This document shows positions 5,655-8,249 of a DNA stretch of 8,249 nucleotides, piece after piece (within the stretch, counting starts at the first letter, position 1; each line of letters opens with the position of its first letter). The notes under the pieces are model-generated. The model worked only from the letters and a program-made list of their open reading frames with translations. It was not told the origin of the DNA and searched no databases. Location: positions 1 through 8,249 of the forward strand of contig JAQGHJ010000582.1 of NCBI GenBank assembly GCA_028288905.1, read 5' to 3'. The DNA is from Phycisphaerales bacterium (GTDB lineage: Bacteria; Planctomycetota; Phycisphaerae; Tepidisphaerales; Tepidisphaeraceae). A program made the position numbers and the translations under genes.

Positions 5655-6983
5655 TCATTCTTCGATCTTGATCATGTGCCGCACCGGCTTCACGGCGGCG
5701 GTCACCGTCGCCGGCATCGGCTTGTACTTGGCGAGCAACGCCGCCCGCAACTTGGCGAGCGCGTCCTTCTCGTCCGGCAACGCCTTCTCGTAGTCCGGCA
5801 GGTTGTGCAGGAGGGTCTTGACCAGCGGCGTCTCGAACGCCTGCTTCTTCCTCACCGCGTCCTGCACCGCCTTGAACGGCTCGGAGAACGGGTTGTCGAG
5901 GAACTCGCCCGCCAGGTTCACGCCCTTGGCCAAGTCGGCCGAGGAGAACTCCTTCGTCTGGCCGCCCCAGGTGACCTTCGCCTTGTCGCCCTTGAGCCCC
6001 TTGACGACGAGCGTGTACCGGTTGAGGTCCGCGTTGAACGGCACGAACTCCAACACGCCGCGGGTCGACGACGGGCTCTTGAGGTCGCCGCCGTAGAAGC
6101 AGAACGGGTAGCGGGTGCTCTCGACCTCGACGGTGCCGCCGGCGGCCGCCAGCACCTTGTGGCCGTCGGTGCCGGTCGCGGCGTTGGCGGCCAAGTCGAC
6201 GGTGACCGCCCCGACGTTCCCGTCGACGCCGAGCCCCTTGAGGAACGCGTACGCCATCACGAGGTGTCCGTTGGCGTCCGGGTGGACACCGTCGCCGCCG
6301 GCCAGGTGGTAGGTCGGGCCGTACTTCGCCTTGCCCTTGACCATCGCGTCGGTCATCGGGCCGAACACGTCGGCGTACGCGACGCCCTCCTTCTCCGCGA
6401 CCTCCTTGGCGACCTGCCGCAGGGCGTCGAGCGTCTTGTTGTACATGGCCGACAGTTCGCCGGCCTGCTGCGGGTTCTTGGCGTCGCGGCGGAAGAAGTC
6501 GGTGTCGACGCAGCCCGGCGACCCGACGACGACGAACCGCACGCCTGCCGCCTTCATCCGCTTCACGATCGCGGTCTGGGCGTCCCGGTACCGCTTGGCC
6601 TTGGCGTCGTCGATCGGCGAGTAACCGCCGTCGTTCATGCCGTAGCAGGTCGTGGCGACCGTGGCGGCGAACGGGACGAAGTCGCTCGTCATCCGCCCGA
6701 GGAACCCGGGCGCGGTCTCGCCGCCCCAGCCGAACTGGGTGGCGGTCAGCCCCTTGGCCGGCTGGCACGCGGCCAGGTACGTCTCGACGAAGACGGAGTA
6801 CTGCTTCTGCTCCGTGATCGAGTCGCCGACGACCGCGACGTGGTCGCCGTCACGCAGGCCGGCGACGTCCGCCGCCGGCGCGGCGGCCGGAGCCATGGGT
6901 GCCACCGCCGCCCAGCAGGCCAAGGCCGCCGCCCGTCGCAATGTGGTCCGCCGCAAGCGGCCCGTGATCGATCGGATTCGCAT
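5655..6983 (-). CDS. Secreted SGNH/GDSL hydrolase with extra C-terminal domain
   Basis: The 442-residue precursor starts with an Arg-rich n-region and a hydrophobic Ala-rich segment, a signal peptide of about 38 residues; two Arg pairs make Tat export conceivable but the motif is poor. All four SGNH blocks are present: GDSITE with nucleophile Ser55, FGWGGET with Gly87, YGMNDGG with Asn117, and DGVHPDANGH with Asp231 and His234. These enzymes hydrolyse esters, often acetyl groups on polysaccharides. Residues about 256-442 form a second part with no family I can name: a beta-rich piece (residues about 295-345, ending near VTWGGQTKEF), then a charged helical tail (KKQAFETPLVKTLL, DEKDALAKLRAALLAKYKP). 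The ATG at 6983 is preferred because GAGG stands five bases upstream (6989-6992) and the signal peptide begins there; the TTG at 7013 would add ten unlikely residues. It lies 114 bases downstream of the Tex fragment on the same strand. Confidence 0.85.
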   Translation of the reverse strand: MRIRSITGRLRRTTLRRAAALACWAAVAPMAPAAAPAADVAGLRDGDHVAVVGDSITEQKQYSVFVETYLAACQPAKGLTATQFGWGGETAPGFLGRMTSDFVPFAATVATTCYGMNDGGYSPIDDAKAKRYRDAQTAIVKRMKAAGVRFVVVGSPGCVDTDFFRRDAKNPQQAGELSAMYNKTLDALRQVAKEVAEKEGVAYADVFGPMTDAMVKGKAKYGPTYHLAGGDGVHPDANGHLVMAYAFLKGLGVDGNVGAVTVDLAANAATGTDGHKVLAAAGGTVEVESTRYPFCFYGGDLKSPSSTRGVLEFVPFNADLNRYTLVVKGLKGDKAKVTWGGQTKEFSSADLAKGVNLAGEFLDNPFSEPFKAVQDAVRKKQAFETPLVKTLLHNLPDYEKALPDEKDALAKLRAALLAKYKPMPATVTAAVKPVRHMIKIEE

Positions 6984-7097
6984 CAAGACCTCGTAAGGTG
7001 GAGGAACGTTCAACGTCGCCGCAGTCAGTCAGGGCCGTCGGAGGACGCGGGTGAGCATCGTCGGGGGGAGGGGCGACGGCGAGTGCCCCGGCGCCGT

Positions 7098-8216
<1,119 letters not shown>

Positions 8217-8249
8217 CCACGGCGGCAGCCCGAGCTAGCGGACGAACGC

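Noticed and set aside
6930..6983. Tat signal in the SGNH hydrolase
   Set aside because: Arg pairs are present, but the consensus after them is poor (RRTTLR); an ordinary Sec signal fits as well.
7059..7078. Weak CGTCG/CGACG stem after the Tex stop as a terminator
   Set aside because: Only five pairs and no T-run on the minus strand; not supportable.

Overview
The window is GC-rich (roughly two thirds G+C) bacterial DNA that most resembles a Gemmata-like planctomycete. The reasons are high-GC codon use, a secreted DUF1080 protein next to a secreted SGNH hydrolase, Pro/Ala/Gly-rich linkers, and a YkuD transpeptidase with LysM. This assignment is inference from gene content; no rRNA or other marker gene is present. 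Both edges cut through genes, so the piece could be a short contig or an arbitrary slice.

Layout: (a) 3-1034, plus strand: the 3' part of a LysM/L,D-transpeptidase cell-wall gene, followed by a strong intrinsic terminator. (b) 1035-1357: a 323-base regulatory gap holding that terminator, an AT-richer island with a candidate promoter, and a perfect dyad just before the next gene. (c) 1358-3192, plus strand: a small P-loop ATPase of the phage Sak4/AAA_24 type, then a single-stranded DNA-binding protein with an unusually long disordered tail. A terminator-like hairpin lies between these two genes and a second terminator follows ssb. (d) 3334-8216, minus strand, transcribed towards ssb: a Tex C-terminal fragment, a secreted SGNH hydrolase, a secreted DUF1080 protein, and a NagA-like amidohydrolase, separated by gaps of about 100 bases.

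How the genes may work together: the ATPase and SSB form a plausible two-gene recombination/annealing module like those of phages, where Sak4-type annealases act with their own SSB. No integrase or phage structural gene is visible, so it looks domesticated. The SGNH, DUF1080 and NagA-like genes suggest processing of acetylated or modified sugars (outside, outside and inside the cell, respectively), but the substrate cannot be told from sequence. The NagA-like protein has Tyr where NagA normally has the metal-binding Glu. The Tex reading frame is interrupted by an in-frame TAG just before the window end, at a place where Tex homology should continue; this is either a real nonsense mutation or a sequence error near an edge.

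No tRNA, rRNA, CRISPR array, insertion sequence or attachment site was found.
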